A stretch of DNA of 64,000 bases from positions 28,482,501 through 28,546,500 of the forward strand of contig NC_044572.1 of the NCBI RefSeq assembly GCF_901933205.1. Direction: 5' to 3'. This DNA comes from Camarhynchus parvulus (Eukaryota; Chordata; Aves; Passeriformes; Thraupidae). Positions 27,801 through 41,074 of the stretch are shown piece by piece. Made by a program: the position numbers and the translations under genes. Each line of letters starts with the position of its first letter. The first letter of the stretch is position 1. Under the pieces are notes generated by a model. It did no database searches. It saw only the letters and a program-made list of their open reading frames with translations, and was not told the DNA's origin.

Positions 27801-29406
27801 TGCCTTTGAGATTCAGAGGGTGGAGCTTAAGACAGGTCCTTAACTGAGCAGGACTCTTATAACACTGCTTATAGCGCTTACAGTTCTTGCTAGAAAACCG
27901 GAGACTGATTTGTTCCTTAACCTGAGAAATTAAAAATTTCCATTTCTCAGCCTAGTGCCTAACCACCAACGTACAGAACTGTGTAGATGAAAACATATTC
28001 TAATACAGCCTGTTGAAGCTAATGGTTTTGGAGATGGAAATACAGGATTGCTAAGGACGTAGAAAAGTGAGAAAGGAAAACATGAGCACTATGCTGAAAG
28101 GGAGAGACCTGGGGACCTCATTTCGATGCTAATAGTGTGGGGAAACTTTGCAGGTGCACCAATTCAGTAGGTCTTACAGATGTGTGAATGCACATAACTT
28201 CTCAATATCTTACTTGAACTTTGCAGACATTTTAACTGGGGCAGGAAAGATGTTCCTAGCACTACCACAATACAGCAGGGATAAAACACAGGCTCTGTCT
28301 TTGCAATGGCAAACCAAGAATTTCAGTGGAGTTGGGACTTCACCTCCACATCCATAACTTCAGTTTAAATTGTCTCAACCAAGGCTATATTTCAATCATA
28401 ATCTCCAAAACTATGACCTAATATCTCATTCTACATTGGGACTTCCAATGCTCTCAAGGGATCCCCATTGGCGTTGCAGAAATAGCATGGTACACACATA
28501 AGAGGAACCAGATCTGCCAAAATATTCTCAATCCTCCTTTATGCAATTGTATGCATATATATTCCGATAAGGATCATATCATAGGAACTCTCCAAATTCA
28601 TTTGTGAACAAGCTAGAATGAAACAACGAATGACTTGTAATTTGGCTAGAAGTCCTCTGTGATGCAAACTTCTACTGAGAATAGGTGGAATTGGCATTAT
28701 GTGATTTTTTTTTCTGCAAATCTCTTTACTGTCCTGTGATGTTGGACCAGAAGGTATCTTGGGCTTCTTAAAACTTTTTTATTGCACTTATTAAAATCTG
28801 CTTTTATGCTGTGCTATTGCACTGTGCTTTGTGGAGGAAGCACATAGTAGAAATAGTTAAAAATTACCATTCGTGCTATATCTGAGATAAGAAAACAGCA
28901 GAAATATTGCGCAGACATGAGCGTTAGCAGTGGCAAGTTGCAGACGTATTTAATACCTACTTCTACTCTTGCATTTTTAGACAGAAGTCACCCTAGAAAC
29001 GAATAAAGGGAGTTTAACCCTTTTCTGAACGTTTCAAATTCTGCCTGTGTGAGTCTGACTCCCAGAACAGAGCAATGCTCTCTGTTGTCAGCTCAGCTTT
29101 TCTGGTTATATCTGAATGCTTTCACTAGCTCTCGTGGTAACACATTTTTCTACATGCATACCAAAAGGAAACGATTGGCATCTGCCATAAGATTTTTTTA
29201 TTTTTGCCTAAGATTCAGCAGGCAAGCCAAGAGAAAGCTATAAATCATTCCACACAGACTAATATCACAACTCTTTGACAGAGAAAGTTGTTATATCTCA
29301 AAAAGTGACAGGATTCCCATCAGAAGGGAACCTTATCTTGTGCCAAAGAAATGTAACATTTTCTGTAAGCCCCATTAACCTCATGCAAGTCCACTAACAC
29401 TATTTA

Positions 29407-29447
29407 TATGATCTTGGAACACACCAACCTCGTGTTCCAAGATCATA
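29407..29447. repeat. Perfect inverted repeat, 16-base arms, 9-base loop
   Basis: The left arm TATGATCTTGGAACAC (29407-29422) is followed by a 9-base spacer and then its exact reverse complement (29432-29447). It sits in intergenic DNA. It is too short and too perfect for a typical microRNA precursor and is not followed by a T-run. Confidence 0.95.
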
Positions 29448-30589
29448 AAAATAAGACTGATGATTGTCACAGCAAGAATTTTAACACAGTATCAACTGGG
29501 TTAGATATCGGGTAGACAGTACTTAGTGATAAAGGTACTGTGACCAAAAAGAAGATAACAAAACTTTAGACAGTGTACATGTTTTGGGTAACTCTGATTG
29601 TAAAAAGAGCTCAGATTATCTATCACACAGTAGTGGCTGATAATTCACCCAAAACACTGAGAGACATTAAAGACTGCAAGATTTTGAGAATTACAGGACA
29701 TACATATGCCTTATCAACATGATTGAAAGGTTATTTTCAATTATGTTACAATGTCTTCTTAGAATAAAAACAAGCATTATACCTGCCTTGTCAATAACTT
29801 GTTTTACAATGCCTACTGTAAAATATTCTTCTGTGATTGACTTATTTTATAATAATTAGGATAACTTAATAACGGAATTTCCCTTCTTTGTTCAGTGACC
29901 AGGTAGACTTGTTCTGACAAATTAATCTGAAAAAAAGAGAAACAATGAAAAAGCAACTCCTTGAATGCAACACTTAGGAGATGTGTACCTACTATTTGAA
30001 TACCAAAAATGCAGGTATTTTAACTAAATACTAGAATTTGATGAGCAGCCTTTTACTCTGCTGTCAACTGTAAAGGCACAAAGGTTGCAAGTTTCATTGC
30101 AGGATCTTGAACAAATACAAGAACTAAACATTTTTCTTAAAGGAAATAATAATTATCTCTGTAGTGAATTAAAAAGAGCATCATTTTATTCACATTTTTC
30201 TTTTTAAAGTGAAAAGTCAGTTATACTACAATGCTAATCACTACATTAATGAACTGGAAATAATGAAACAAACAAAACTTCACATTTCCTTTTAACATTC
30301 AAGGACAAAATATTTTGACATTTAAAAAGTAAGTTATTTTGCTCTGAAATGGGAATTCAGTAAAAAAGCAGATTGATTAAGGAAGGTAGGCTCCTCCACA
30401 CAATTGAATGAATTTTGATGAAACAGAGGTTAAGGAACTTTTGACCAGCACTACTGACAAATATGAAGGCCTGAATTTGCATCTCAGTCTTAGACTTTGT
30501 AAATCAGGCAGCTGGACCAAATCTTTCAAAGCTTCTTGTAATCTAATTGTATTGAAACATTAAAAGAAAGATTTAGCTAGTTTTCCAGA

Positions 30590-30642
30590 AAAAAAAAAAC
30601 AACAAACAACACAACAACAACAAAAAAAAACCTACAAGAAAA
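30590..30642. repeat. A-rich / CAA low-complexity tract
   Basis: Runs of A are interspersed with CAA and ACAAC units. It is short and irregular, and nothing recognisable flanks it. Confidence 0.85.
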
Positions 30643-33600
30643 CCCCTATTCAGATTACAGTCAAAGAAAACAGTGATTGATATCAATGAGGGAAAGGTTC
30701 CTTAATCTATATGTATATATTGTTGTAACAAGGTCATACTACTGATAAGAAAATCCCAACATACCCATTTCTCCCCTGAAATTCTCTAAAGCTACCTACA
30801 TTAACAAGTTCTTTCTTTTTTCCTTGAATAATAGGACTGAATTGAAACATATGGAAGTAAAGTTCAATGTAGATGAAATAGATCTTCCTGCATTTGCTTG
30901 CTTACATATGTGTGTACGATAAACATATTTTATATCTGTCTGAATCAAAGTTTGAGTTCTTATCATTCTGGGATAAAAAGAGAGTTTTAGAACACATTCA
31001 TATTTACTCAAAAACCCAAGAAAAGAAGAAATCATCACACTAACAAACCCTACACCACATCCTTTGCAAAAGCTAATCTCGTGGCTGGGCAGAAGTTACA
31101 GTGACAATGCTCACGTTGCAATGTCCACCTCACCAAGGGACAGAGCTATCATCAATCTCTCTCTGCAGGTACAAATAGTTTATAGAATAGTTGTTATCAT
31201 GTGGTTTGAGTGCATGAGATTTTTTTTGCACACTTAATGTAAATAGAATGATAGCCCTGAAGATTGACAATCTCTTACTAGCCAGCACAACTTGGCTCAT
31301 AAAGATGGTTTTCATCAACAGACTAAGAAGTGCTCACTTCCCTGTCCAAAAAAGCAGCTTATTAATGCAAATTTCTGCGTTCCTTCACAGCATGCAAATA
31401 TTACCCTAGGTAAAAAACAACTAACCAAAAGTTTATTTCAAAGAGGTCCATAAGCAGCTAAGTATTTTCGTATCAACACTAGTATAAAAATTCACCCAAA
31501 AACTTCAAAATCTTTCCTTCTCACTCAGATCCAGTATATTATTTTCCATGTTTATTAGAGTGGGTACCTCACATGAATCTGCTTCTTTACCATCAACCCC
31601 CTTACTATAAATAACAAAGCCTGACAATTATCACTTACTCTTTGTATGAGTCACATTTAAAGAGAGCCCTGAGGTGCTCCTCAGTGAATCTCTCTGTATC
31701 ATGAATCAGAAAGGAAAGAAAGCAGCCTCTGAATACCACCATACCCAGACTCTAGATGTCTCGAAGTATCATTGCCTATTAATAGTTTCAAGCTGTCAGG
31801 CACTTTCACATAATGGGAGTTAATGGTCATAGAGAAATTTCTCCTCTTCAGAGGTATTTCTAAAATTAAGAGAACCTGATAATGGAAAAGCTCCATACAC
31901 ATACATGCACAACAGAAAAGGTGAAACCCCCTTATTTCAAGGCCAACTAAAAATCCACAGTCTGAACAAAAACGAGGAGTAAGAGCCATCAGGCTCCTCA
32001 TGGCACAAGCCCAGGATGAGCAGACATCAGCAAACCCTGGTAGACATGAGGACAGTTTCCATGTAAATCGTTGTTGCATAGCACAACCTCAGAGCCTCAC
32101 ATGCCACAGATTTTAAGCTATTACTTTATTTCTCATTAACAGCTTCCAGGTCTCGCCCATGTTTTATTCATTTTCCAGCCAGGGCTACAGCAAGGCTTTT
32201 ACTCACCTCAGCAGGACCACAAAAAGTTTCCTTCCTTCTGGACAGAGAGAAAACAGAATGCTTTCAGACCTGATGGAGCTGGAGACAAGCAGCAATTAGC
32301 TGGCAACAGGCTGACACGTTCTTCACCGCTCTTGCATAAAACATTGAGCTGTGCTCCGCTGGCCCACCTCAGCTTTCTAAATTTATTTATTTATTTTCAG
32401 GCTAACCACTTAGTAGCCTGACAAACTGCTGTTTTGCAAAGGCAAATTTTCTTCATTTTTTTTTCAGGGTATGAAAGAAAAGATAAAGTTCTGGAAAGTC
32501 CTTTACCTTCTTTTGACAATCTTTCAGCTCCCCTTTGCTTGCAAGTCCTTCTCCCTTCCCCTGAAGGGCCCGGTAGTATTGTCTACTTCAGCCCAAATTT
32601 CTCAGGGTCCTTCTGCATTCAAAGCAAGGAAATACTACTTTACTCCTTCAGCCTTAAATGGAAGGGCTCTTTGGATAAAGGTAATTAACCCATTTATCTA
32701 GCTCATTGCTGCTCATTAGCCCTGAGTGCCTTCTCTGGCCTTCCAGGTTCCTCACAACCATTTCTGTGGCTGCCACTGCACCGTGCTTCACTTTGAGCAT
32801 CTGTTGTTTTGTTCCACAGCAGAGTTCTCTCTGATCTTCTTCCTTGTCTAGAGATAATTCTTCCTGTTTTTTTCTTCTTTTCCCCCATTTTGTAGCCGAT
32901 CACCCTAGCCATTCCCACAGAGAGGTGAGGGACACCTCTTGGAAGTGTCTGCCTCTCAGAAAGCCTTGGTCTTGCTATGGTCTGCCTCAAAGTTACAAGC
33001 CCCAGAAGCCATTTGGGGTTAAAGGCAGAAACTTGTAGAATACCACTAGTACCCTAAATCACTAATAATCACTAAAATGCTGTAATCTTGACAAACAAAG
33101 AGTAACCTAAAAATTTAGAAAAATAAAAAAGGTATTTTTCTGCCTTTCATACCACAGCTGACTGTATTCTTTTTTACAATGATATTCTGGAACATGCTGA
33201 AATCTCTAACTTTATTTGCCTTAAATAATTTTGGATATTAGCTAGTCATTGTTGTGATGTACATGCAGTCCTAGAGAAGACTAAGATAAGAGTGAGCAAA
33301 TGTACTTAAAAGTACTGGAAACAGTAATTCTCTATTTGTCTCTGCAAGAATTTCTTCCACTTCTTTTTAACAGGAACTCATGTGAAATGACAGACTCTGA
33401 CCAGTATCAGAAGTTGAAGTTTTTTCCTGAGACATCATGTTCTTTTGTCAGCACATTGCCCAGTTCACACACAATAATCAAAGATTTGCAAATCTAGTGT
33501 CACATCTAACACCTATATATTTTAATTGTCACTTACATTGCAAATGTCATTCATGAAGCCTTAAGGAATGCCTCATTGTATGAGTAGAAGGTTTGCAGAT

Positions 33601-34893
33601 ACCCTCTTCAGTCAACCTAAGAGTGCTTCTATTTCAGCTGTATGTAGATATATGAACATACTCTTTGTTTCACATCTTACACCAATGGATAATTTCATAT
33701 TAGCTCTGTGCATACTGAAGTGAAGAAAAGAACCTTCACTTTTTAAGTTTTCTTTCATTAAATAAACAATTTTCTTTTCATACTATGTTTGATGTACTCT
33801 TAAGTTTTTCTCTTCACCACCAATACTTTCAACCTGAGAATGGTTTTAAATTATTAGAGGACATGCTAAAAAAACCCCAAACAACTAAGATTAATAGAAA
33901 GACAGTCTCTGCTATGAAAACTGTTAATTTAGTATAATGGCTGTTCTGTTGTATTTTGTTACAGTGAGAATTAATATACACTGACCAGCAGATCTGATTT
34001 ACTTTTTATATGTCTATTCAGAATTGTATGTAATTCTGATGGCACGGACTCCTCTATCCCTCTTTATATAAAAAAGTGTGTTGTGACCAACTTGCTATCA
34101 CAGACTGACACATTTAAAATTGCATACATTATTTAGTAATAGCTTATGTATAATTTTATTTGTTTTCAGAGTTACAATGTTCATGAGATATTCATAGAGA
34201 ACACATTATATATTGTTGTTAAACACATTTTTGCCACAAAAAGTTGAGAGCATTGGTAGAAAATCCTATGTCAAGTTATGTGAAAATATTTATCACCTGT
34301 AACCATAATTTCATAAAACCAATATACACTTTACGTAATATTATATCAGCAAATTCCTTCTTTTTGCAAATAACCTTTGCTCTATACTTATGCATGTTTG
34401 TAGTTCAGTGCATCAAATGCTTCTGTGTGTGTGTGTATGTGTTTGCAATGCACAGGAAAAATACTACTTTACTCCTATGGTAACTGTAAATGTCAACACC
34501 ACTGGACCCAAGAATGGTGAATTACAGGATCTTAATTTTAGCGAATAATCACCTTCATATTTTTCTACCTAATGCTGAACAAAACATTAATTGGCATTTA
34601 CCTCCTAATGTTTACAGAACACAGACTGTATATTTCAAAGACATAATCCTTACCAGCTATATACTGACTTTTATTTTAATGTCTATTATATAAATTAGGA
34701 CTCTGTTGAATTCTTATACTGAGGAACAAATGATAGTAACTTTATTTAAATACATGCACAGTACCGTGCACTACAGCATGACGAAGTATTATTTTTAAAA
34801 TGGATGAATGAATCAATAGAAAAATAGATTTAATAAATAATTAACATTTTAAAGTCTGGATAAAAATGGGAAATCATGCATTTCAAGCAAGAT

Positions 34894-36486
34894 TTTATTT
34901 TTTCCTTGTTTTTTTATGAAATCTCTGAGAAATTAAGACATGCAGAGCTGAGAAGCAGCTCACTCTGAACAAAGAACAACGTAAAGACTGCACAAAAAGT
35001 TTTGTTTGAGATTGTTTATATGCAAGACTGAAAAAATTTGCCATTCTTCGACTTCCTTCAACATTAGACAGTGCTGTGCAAACCTCAGACAAATCCCTGT
35101 ATTATGATTTCTAAGCTGTTAGGAAGTATCTCAGAGAGCTAAGAAAGTTAAAACCTGAGCAACTGCCTCACCAAAATTTATGACAAGAAATGTCTGGATT
35201 TCAGATAGCAAACTACAAAAGGGTAATAGACAACAGGTCATCATTTCCTTGAGAGATTAACTTAGGGGATGAGTAATTATGGATAGCATATATTTATAAA
35301 TTATTGTGACACAAGAAAATATGTTTAATTTTCTAATATTTAGAGTTCATATCTATGTCTCAATATTTAGCATATGTTACTATGTCAATCAACTCATGAA
35401 ACAATGAAAAGGGAGTATTTACTTGAAATTAATTTAATGTTTTTCCCTACCCAAACATTTGTCTGGACATTGACAATGCAATCAAAAGAACTGTAAATTT
35501 TCAGAAGTGAGTCTGCTCCAGTGAGTTTGATTAATTATGCATTAACCCATTTCTCTGAAGCATCCTTCACTAAATCTTTGGTGGGAAATGCACTTTAATT
35601 AGGCATGAGCTTTGGTTATTTGTGTGCATATGCACTATGCTATTGGTCTATGTGGAGAATGATTTAAAGTTTGCCATGTTACAGAGATGTATTGCTCATG
35701 AAAATAATTCTAGGGTTTCAACAAATACCGATGGCTACTTTTGCAATTATTATTATTATCTTCACTCAGCATGATCTTAGTCCCATAGTTTTTGCTCAAA
35801 CTTTCATCAACTTTTAATCTTAACAAAAGCTTACTCTAACTTACACAAGAACAATCATGACCATTTATACTGTGCATATTGTTAGATGTTTTCAGCAGGT
35901 ACAGTTACACATGTACATAGGAGTTATCAGAATAACTTACAGGATTTTAATACTTAGTTGAATAAAAATATTCTCAGGGTAGAAAGAAATGATAAACTAA
36001 AAATAATGGTTAAGGAGACTTGCAATGATTCTACTCTGAAACAGGTCAGATTGACTATTCATCGAAAGATGTTTGATTGAAGAGATATTATTGAACTTAT
36101 GGCATATGGTTATTGTAGTAGAAAAAGCTGAAACAGAAAAGAGAGAAAATCAAATTATCCATGACATTCTCTTCCCGTATTCCATGGCAGAATTAGACCA
36201 CAGATTAGTAAATGGTAATGCATGCAACAAAAAATAGGCTGTATCACTGTATGTAAACATCTGCTTTCATCATGCAAAATGCCTACAAAACTGTGACAAC
36301 ATTTTTTTTCTAGTAGCATAGTTTTACATCAGCTCAGCTACAGAACAGTTAAACCAAAATCCAAGATTTTGCAAATAGAAGATATTCTAAAATTCTTGAA
36401 AGATTTCCAGCATAAATATTCCAAAGCCCAACAAAGCTAATTGTTTTTTTTTTTTTTGCCTTTTTTTTAAACTAAACTACATAGGC
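34894..36486 (-). other. DGKB: Probable DGKB 3'UTR (end uncertain)
   Basis: The DNA just after the DGKB stop codon should be 3'UTR. Its end cannot be fixed from sequence alone. Candidate poly(A) signals on the minus strand are ATTAAA at 35951-35946, AATAAA at 34899-34894, AATAAA at 34746-34741 and AATAAA at 34675-34670. I drew the interval to the second as a working estimate. A long run of A on the minus strand (T-runs on the plus strand at 36443-36457 and 36461-36468) lies 30-50 bases below the stop. AT-rich blocks with homeodomain-like ATTA motifs at 35520-35780 could instead be downstream conserved DNA. Confidence 0.45.
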
Positions 36487-36594
36487 TTATTCCTTGCTGT
36501 GGTTCCTTGTTCTTTTGATGATAGAAGAGAAAAGACCAGTTTTTGGAGGCGGTCCCATCAACATGGGGGCTTGGTTCTTGTGAGTAATTTTTAT
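36487..36594 (-). CDS. DGKB: DGKB terminal coding exon with stop codon
   Basis: This is the last coding exon. A very strong acceptor (long pyrimidine run ending TTCTCCAG, AG at 36596-36595) is followed by 35 codons starting [17 protein letters not shown] and ending KRTRNHSKE, then TAA at 36489-36487. This is the basic C-terminal tail of DGKB and is close to the mammalian protein as I remember it. Differences fall near the [10 protein letters not shown] stretch. From memory, human splice variants that differ in about the last 35 residues have been described and differ in membrane association; that is the length this exon encodes. Phase 0 joining to the exon at 46662 is exact. The ORF continues upstream of the acceptor only as read-through into intron sequence, so any methionine there is not a real start. 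Confidence 0.96.
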   Translation of the reverse strand: MKITHKNQAPMLMGPPPKTGLFSSIIKRTRNHSKE

Positions 36595-37271
36595 CTGGAG
36601 AAGAAAGAAGAAAAACAGAGTTATCCCTTGAGCTAGTTCAGTTCCAACTATCTGAGATGCCTGATTTAACTTTATATATAACTTCCAGACCTGCATTGTT
36701 TAATCCAAGCTAAAAGGAAAATACCTCGGTTTTTTATGAATAATGTTCCATATGCAGTAGATCAATCTATGTGTAATAGTTTTTCTGCAAATAATTTAAA
36801 TTATATGCAAAAAAATATTAATAAACACATGCAATAAAATACATGCCAATATACTATCTTACTTTTTAAGTGTGGGAATTATTGCTTGCTGTTGAGGAAG
36901 GATTTAAAAGTTGGAAAGAACATACATGCTGACAGACCAAGCTGTTGCCTATTATTAAGATATAAGCTATGTCTTTACAGGCTTTATTTATACATCTAAT
37001 CAAGCTGTACTCTTTTACCACAGGACAGTACTTAATTTCAAAACAGCCATGGTGAACAAAAGTATAAAGTTAAAACACAAGAAAAGGTCCAAAAAGATGA
37101 ACTAGCATTCTAATTTGTTAATTAATTGTTAATAGAAGAGACTCAAATATTGAAAAGACTATTTAAAACACTTTGTAATACTGCTCTAAAGCCACCCGTT
37201 TTGATTTCTTTGATATAGAACTACGAATCACCTTAAATGAGACAACCTTAAAGTAGATTATGTCTGCAATT

Positions 37272-37299
37272 TTCTCTAATTCAAGTCTAAATTAGAGAA
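37272..37299. repeat. Perfect inverted repeat, 10-base arms, 8-base loop
   Basis: TTCTCTAATT, an 8-base spacer, then AATTAGAGAA. Each arm carries a TAATT core of the kind bound by homeodomain proteins. It lies in the last DGKB intron. Confidence 0.85.
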
Positions 37300-39015
37300 G
37301 ACATTTTATGAATGTATGCTATGCTCAAAGCTAATTGAAAGCAATTATCAAAGTGGCATTTTGTCTGTGACTTTAAGATACATTGTAAAATAATAAATGA
37401 TTCTCATTATGTAATAAAAAGGTCACATCTTGCCTTTGGGCTAGTGACGTTAGGAGTTTTTCAAAAGCAATCCGAGACATTTTCTTTAGTGAACTACGAC
37501 TAATACAAGAACCATCACTTATTAAATATCAGTTGTCACCTGCATAGTACCCACATCAGAGATGGGTATCTCTTTCAAAAAGAAACACCACCTCATTAAA
37601 AACTGGAAAAATATATCTCTTAAAGTGCATAGCTGACATTTTCAAGTTAAAATGAATATCCTTCACTTGTCATTCACTAAATAGTAAATGAAACAAAAAA
37701 TGTATGTCACGTGGAGAGGCTCATTAAAATATAGATCAGGACATTTCTTGGGGTGGAAATTTACTTTACAATGTAAGAAGGTAGAAACATAAAAATCTCA
37801 ACAGACTCTGTGTCTTGGTTTAACTCTATTAGAGCCTTTACTTTACTCTCCAAATGCTCATTTTCATGCCACCTTAGTTCATTAACTTCAAATTTCATGT
37901 GGGACCTCTTTTTGTCAACACTATTCATTAGTATTGAATATAGCATATGGGGGGTTCTTGGCAACGTAGATTACTTTCACATGGATAATAACTCTGGCTT
38001 TCAAAGACTGGCACCAACATATTTTCTCACAATAAATTCTGCTTCAGGCATCACTTTGGAAGCCAAATCTGTAGTTGGGGTAAGCTGGCATTATTCCATT
38101 GATGTCAGTACCAGCTGATGATCTGGTCCTGGAAAATTGCCTATTTTTGTAACTTCCACATGCTTCATAAGATGTATTTTGGGGATCAGGAGCAGTGATG
38201 ATATCAACCTGATCCTGAGGATCATGACATGAAGTAACCTACAGCTGGTGTGAGTGAATTTTTCAAGTCACAAAGGGTTAAATCTTGCTTATTGCAAGAT
38301 TTGGCCATGATGTGGCAGTAGGAATGCCTTTAAGTTTCCTTTCTGAGGTAAAACATAGTAATTCCATCCTAAAGTGAATAAAAGAGCAGAGCTCAAAAGA
38401 TGGCTTTAGTAGGAAGGGGTGAGGTTATCCTGAGAGCCCGTACAGATTGCGTGTCGGGTTGGGGCTGTTCAGTGCTCCTCAGGATGAAGGCAATTACATA
38501 CTGAGTAAATGTTTATCATTTGTAATGTTCTTTCTTGGCTTGAGCCATCTGTTTCAGAGACCACAACCTCTTCAGTATGTTGCTTCCTATCAGCTGAGAT
38601 CAGCTAACATGCCTGAACATGATACATGATTAACCACTACCATGCATGGGGATGAGTCCTATATGCCTCTCTCCAAAACACATTTTCAACCGTTATAAAT
38701 AGGCACAATTCCAATGGTGTAAAATATTTTGCATTCTGAAAATGCCACAATAAAGTGTAAATTTAAAGTATATTTTTTCACTTAGTCATGGTAGTGTCTA
38801 TTAACATTGCATTGGTTAACAATGATAAACATCAATTCCTCACTTTCCTACCCTAAAAAATTAAATAAATTGAAACATCTTATTTTTGGCTGATGAAAGA
38901 AGATCAGTATGTTTCTGAACTATTGCAGTACTTTGCCTGAAGAAGGCTAATTTTGTCTTTCTCATGCTCTCAGGCACTGCATTTCTGCCCTGGTCTCTCA
39001 CTTCTGCTTCTCATA

Positions 39016-39031
39016 CTGGCAGCGCTGCCAG
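39016..39031. repeat. 16-base perfect palindrome CTGGCAGCGCTGCCAG
   Basis: This uninterrupted self-complementary 16-mer sits in a locally GC-richer stretch of the last DGKB intron. It is centred on the AGCGCT hexamer and could act as a binding site for a dimeric protein, but nothing else supports a function. Confidence 0.95.
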
Positions 39032-39654
39032 AGCTGGAGCTGTGAGTTTGGGTGACAGTGCTCACTTCAAGATGGGAATAAGCACTGAGGATCTCAGACA
39101 GAGAAACAGTGTTGTAGGTCAAAGTAGGACCTAACATTGAAAGTGCTCTATGGGAGGATAAACAGAGAGAAAGAGAGAGGAAGAGAGAAAGATCTTTACT
39201 TAGAAGCAACAGAGACTTTGTTAAGTTAAAAATTCCTACTTACAGCTCTATAGAGATTCTGTGTGTGTGTACAGGGAAGTGTCTAAAGACTAACATTTAC
39301 CATTCAGTTTCTCATCCATTCAGCAAGCATTATCATGTCCTTTTTGCAGAAACACAATTATAAAAGTTTTTAAAAAGACCCTTCTTTAAAACTTTTAATG
39401 TTTCCTAGATTTACCTGTGAATCACATACGCATATGCACATGAGAAAAGCAGATTGCACAGACAAAAATTCAGAAAGCTAAAATCCTAACCTAATGTATT
39501 TTTAGGGGTTGATAATATATACTCATAGAATTTACTATGGAATTCTGGAAAACAATTTTTGAGATCACTTACTCAATTTACTGAAAATATGTAATAACTT
39601 GAAGGTAATATAGAGAACATTATCAACATAAATTGAGTGCCTGAATTACTGCTG

Positions 39655-39858
39655 GAAGAAAAACAAAAAAACCAAACAAACACATAACCACCCCAAAAAA
39701 TCCCAGCCAACCAAAAAAAAAAACCCCAAAACAATACCCCCCCAAACAAACAAACATCAACAAAAAAAAAAAATCAAACCCAACCCAAACAAACAAACAA
39801 AACTCCCAAAAACCAACCACCCACAAACAAACAAAAAACCCCCAAAACAAACAAAAGA
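39655..39858. repeat. A/C-only low-complexity tract in DGKB last intron
   Basis: About 200 bases are nearly all A and C on the plus strand, made of AAAC, AAACC and CCCC-type units. They closely resemble the tract at 12331-12561. In the DGKB transcript this stretch would be G/U-rich. The minus-strand frame across it (mostly Phe, Gly, Val, Trp, Leu) is composition only. Confidence 0.9.
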
Positions 39859-41074
39859 TTATTTTACATACTTGGCATAAATTTATATTTAAAAATAGAC
39901 AAAATCAGAAAATAATAGAATTCTATGTCTGTGGTAAGTACATAGCCACCTGAATTGCTAAGATACCATGGATTTTTGTTGTAAGCCCTCTCCACAACAT
40001 TCTAGGCTAAACTTAAAGTGTTGAAGCCAATGACAAACCTCTTATTCACTAACTGAAGCCAAGATTTTATCCCATGAGGGTTGGTATATAGTAAATATTT
40101 ATCTAGCAGAAAAATCTTGCATTTGCAGAAATCATCTTTCCAGTATTAGAAAGTATGTCCAATGATTGTATTCGTGGCAATAAACACCAAGTCAAATTGA
40201 AAGATCATAATTCTCAAAAGAAGAGATGATAATATCTCCCTATATGTCAATAGGAAATTTTGTGATAAGCCTGAATTTTGAATACTAAAAATACTTCCAA
40301 ATGCATAAACCAGGCCTTTATTTGTTTGAGGAGCAGGTCAGAGTTTCAAAATGCCTTGAAGCCACATTAATATCCACTAAATGAAATGTAGTGAGCATCA
40401 AAAAGTTTAGCATGATAACAATATCTTTTAGGTCAGTTTTACTTTCATGTTCCTTTTTCTGCAGTATATGCTGGTTACCTTTATGCTTCAAAGAATGCCT
40501 AAACATTTACTATTTACTATTTCAGAAGACATGGTGCTATAAATGCAGGTTCTAAAATATTGTACTAGCTGAGAATAGAAAACTGGAAACAGAGCTAATC
40601 AGCTCTGCTTATGATATTTCAATTAAGGTTAAAGAACATATTACTGTATTTTAAAGACAGAGGGAAAAAACTGCCAGAAAAAAACCCCAGCCTTATCCAA
40701 GTGGATCTTTTGGTTTATGGTCACTTTTTCACATGTTCTCAGCAGGGTTTAGATGTTGGTTGTTTTGAGGGTAAGAGGGTTTTCTCACAGTCTAGATACT
40801 CAAATGCTGCTCCTCTTACAGGAAGTGGAGGGATGCAACTCCTCTGTATCACAGGAGTGCCAAATACTTCAAATACTCCTATCTTCCTTAGGTGATCGAG
40901 AGTGTATTGGGAGTCATGTTATGAATGAGAGTGATAGAATGTAGGCACTGCTGAGCAAAATTAACCTGTGACTTGCATGATGTGGTGTTTTGGGCAAAAT
41001 CGCTCAGATCTAGACTAGTTGTTTTAAAAGCATTACGCAACACATCTTAAATAAATTTCTAAACAATATTATTG

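Larger units (their letters stand above)
18896..34893. other. Intergenic DNA downstream of DGKB
   Basis: About 16 kb with no gene that I can support. It contains the candidate block at 19750-20120, the T tract at 21815, A-rich DNA at 27320-27335 and 30590, the hairpin at 29407, and a GC-richer stretch at 32140-33040. The last holds three overlapping frames (32434-32701, 32703-32990, 32844-33038) without recognisable domains. A TG-type microsatellite is near 34424-34436. The frames at 20381-20716 and 31699-32079 were checked for familiar motifs and none was seen. In human the gene on this side of DGKB is ETV1 (from memory), but no ETV1 exon was recognised. Confidence 0.55.

Noticed and set aside
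29407..29447. Hairpin considered as a microRNA precursor or a terminator
   Set aside because: The stem is only 16 base pairs with a 9-base loop, shorter than a microRNA precursor, and bacterial-type terminators are not relevant in a vertebrate genome.
31699..32079. 126-codon minus-strand frame with several Cys and Leu
   Set aside because: No known domain is visible and it is not adjacent to a recognisable promoter or exon; it was kept as intergenic DNA.
36595..36696. Upstream methionine and residues of the frame ending at 36487
   Set aside because: The part above 36594 is intron; the strong acceptor CAG at 36597-36595 marks the real exon start.
39623..39850. Phe/Gly/Trp/Val-rich frame on the minus strand
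   Set aside because: It is composition of the A/C tract read on the other strand, with no signal peptide logic or splice context.
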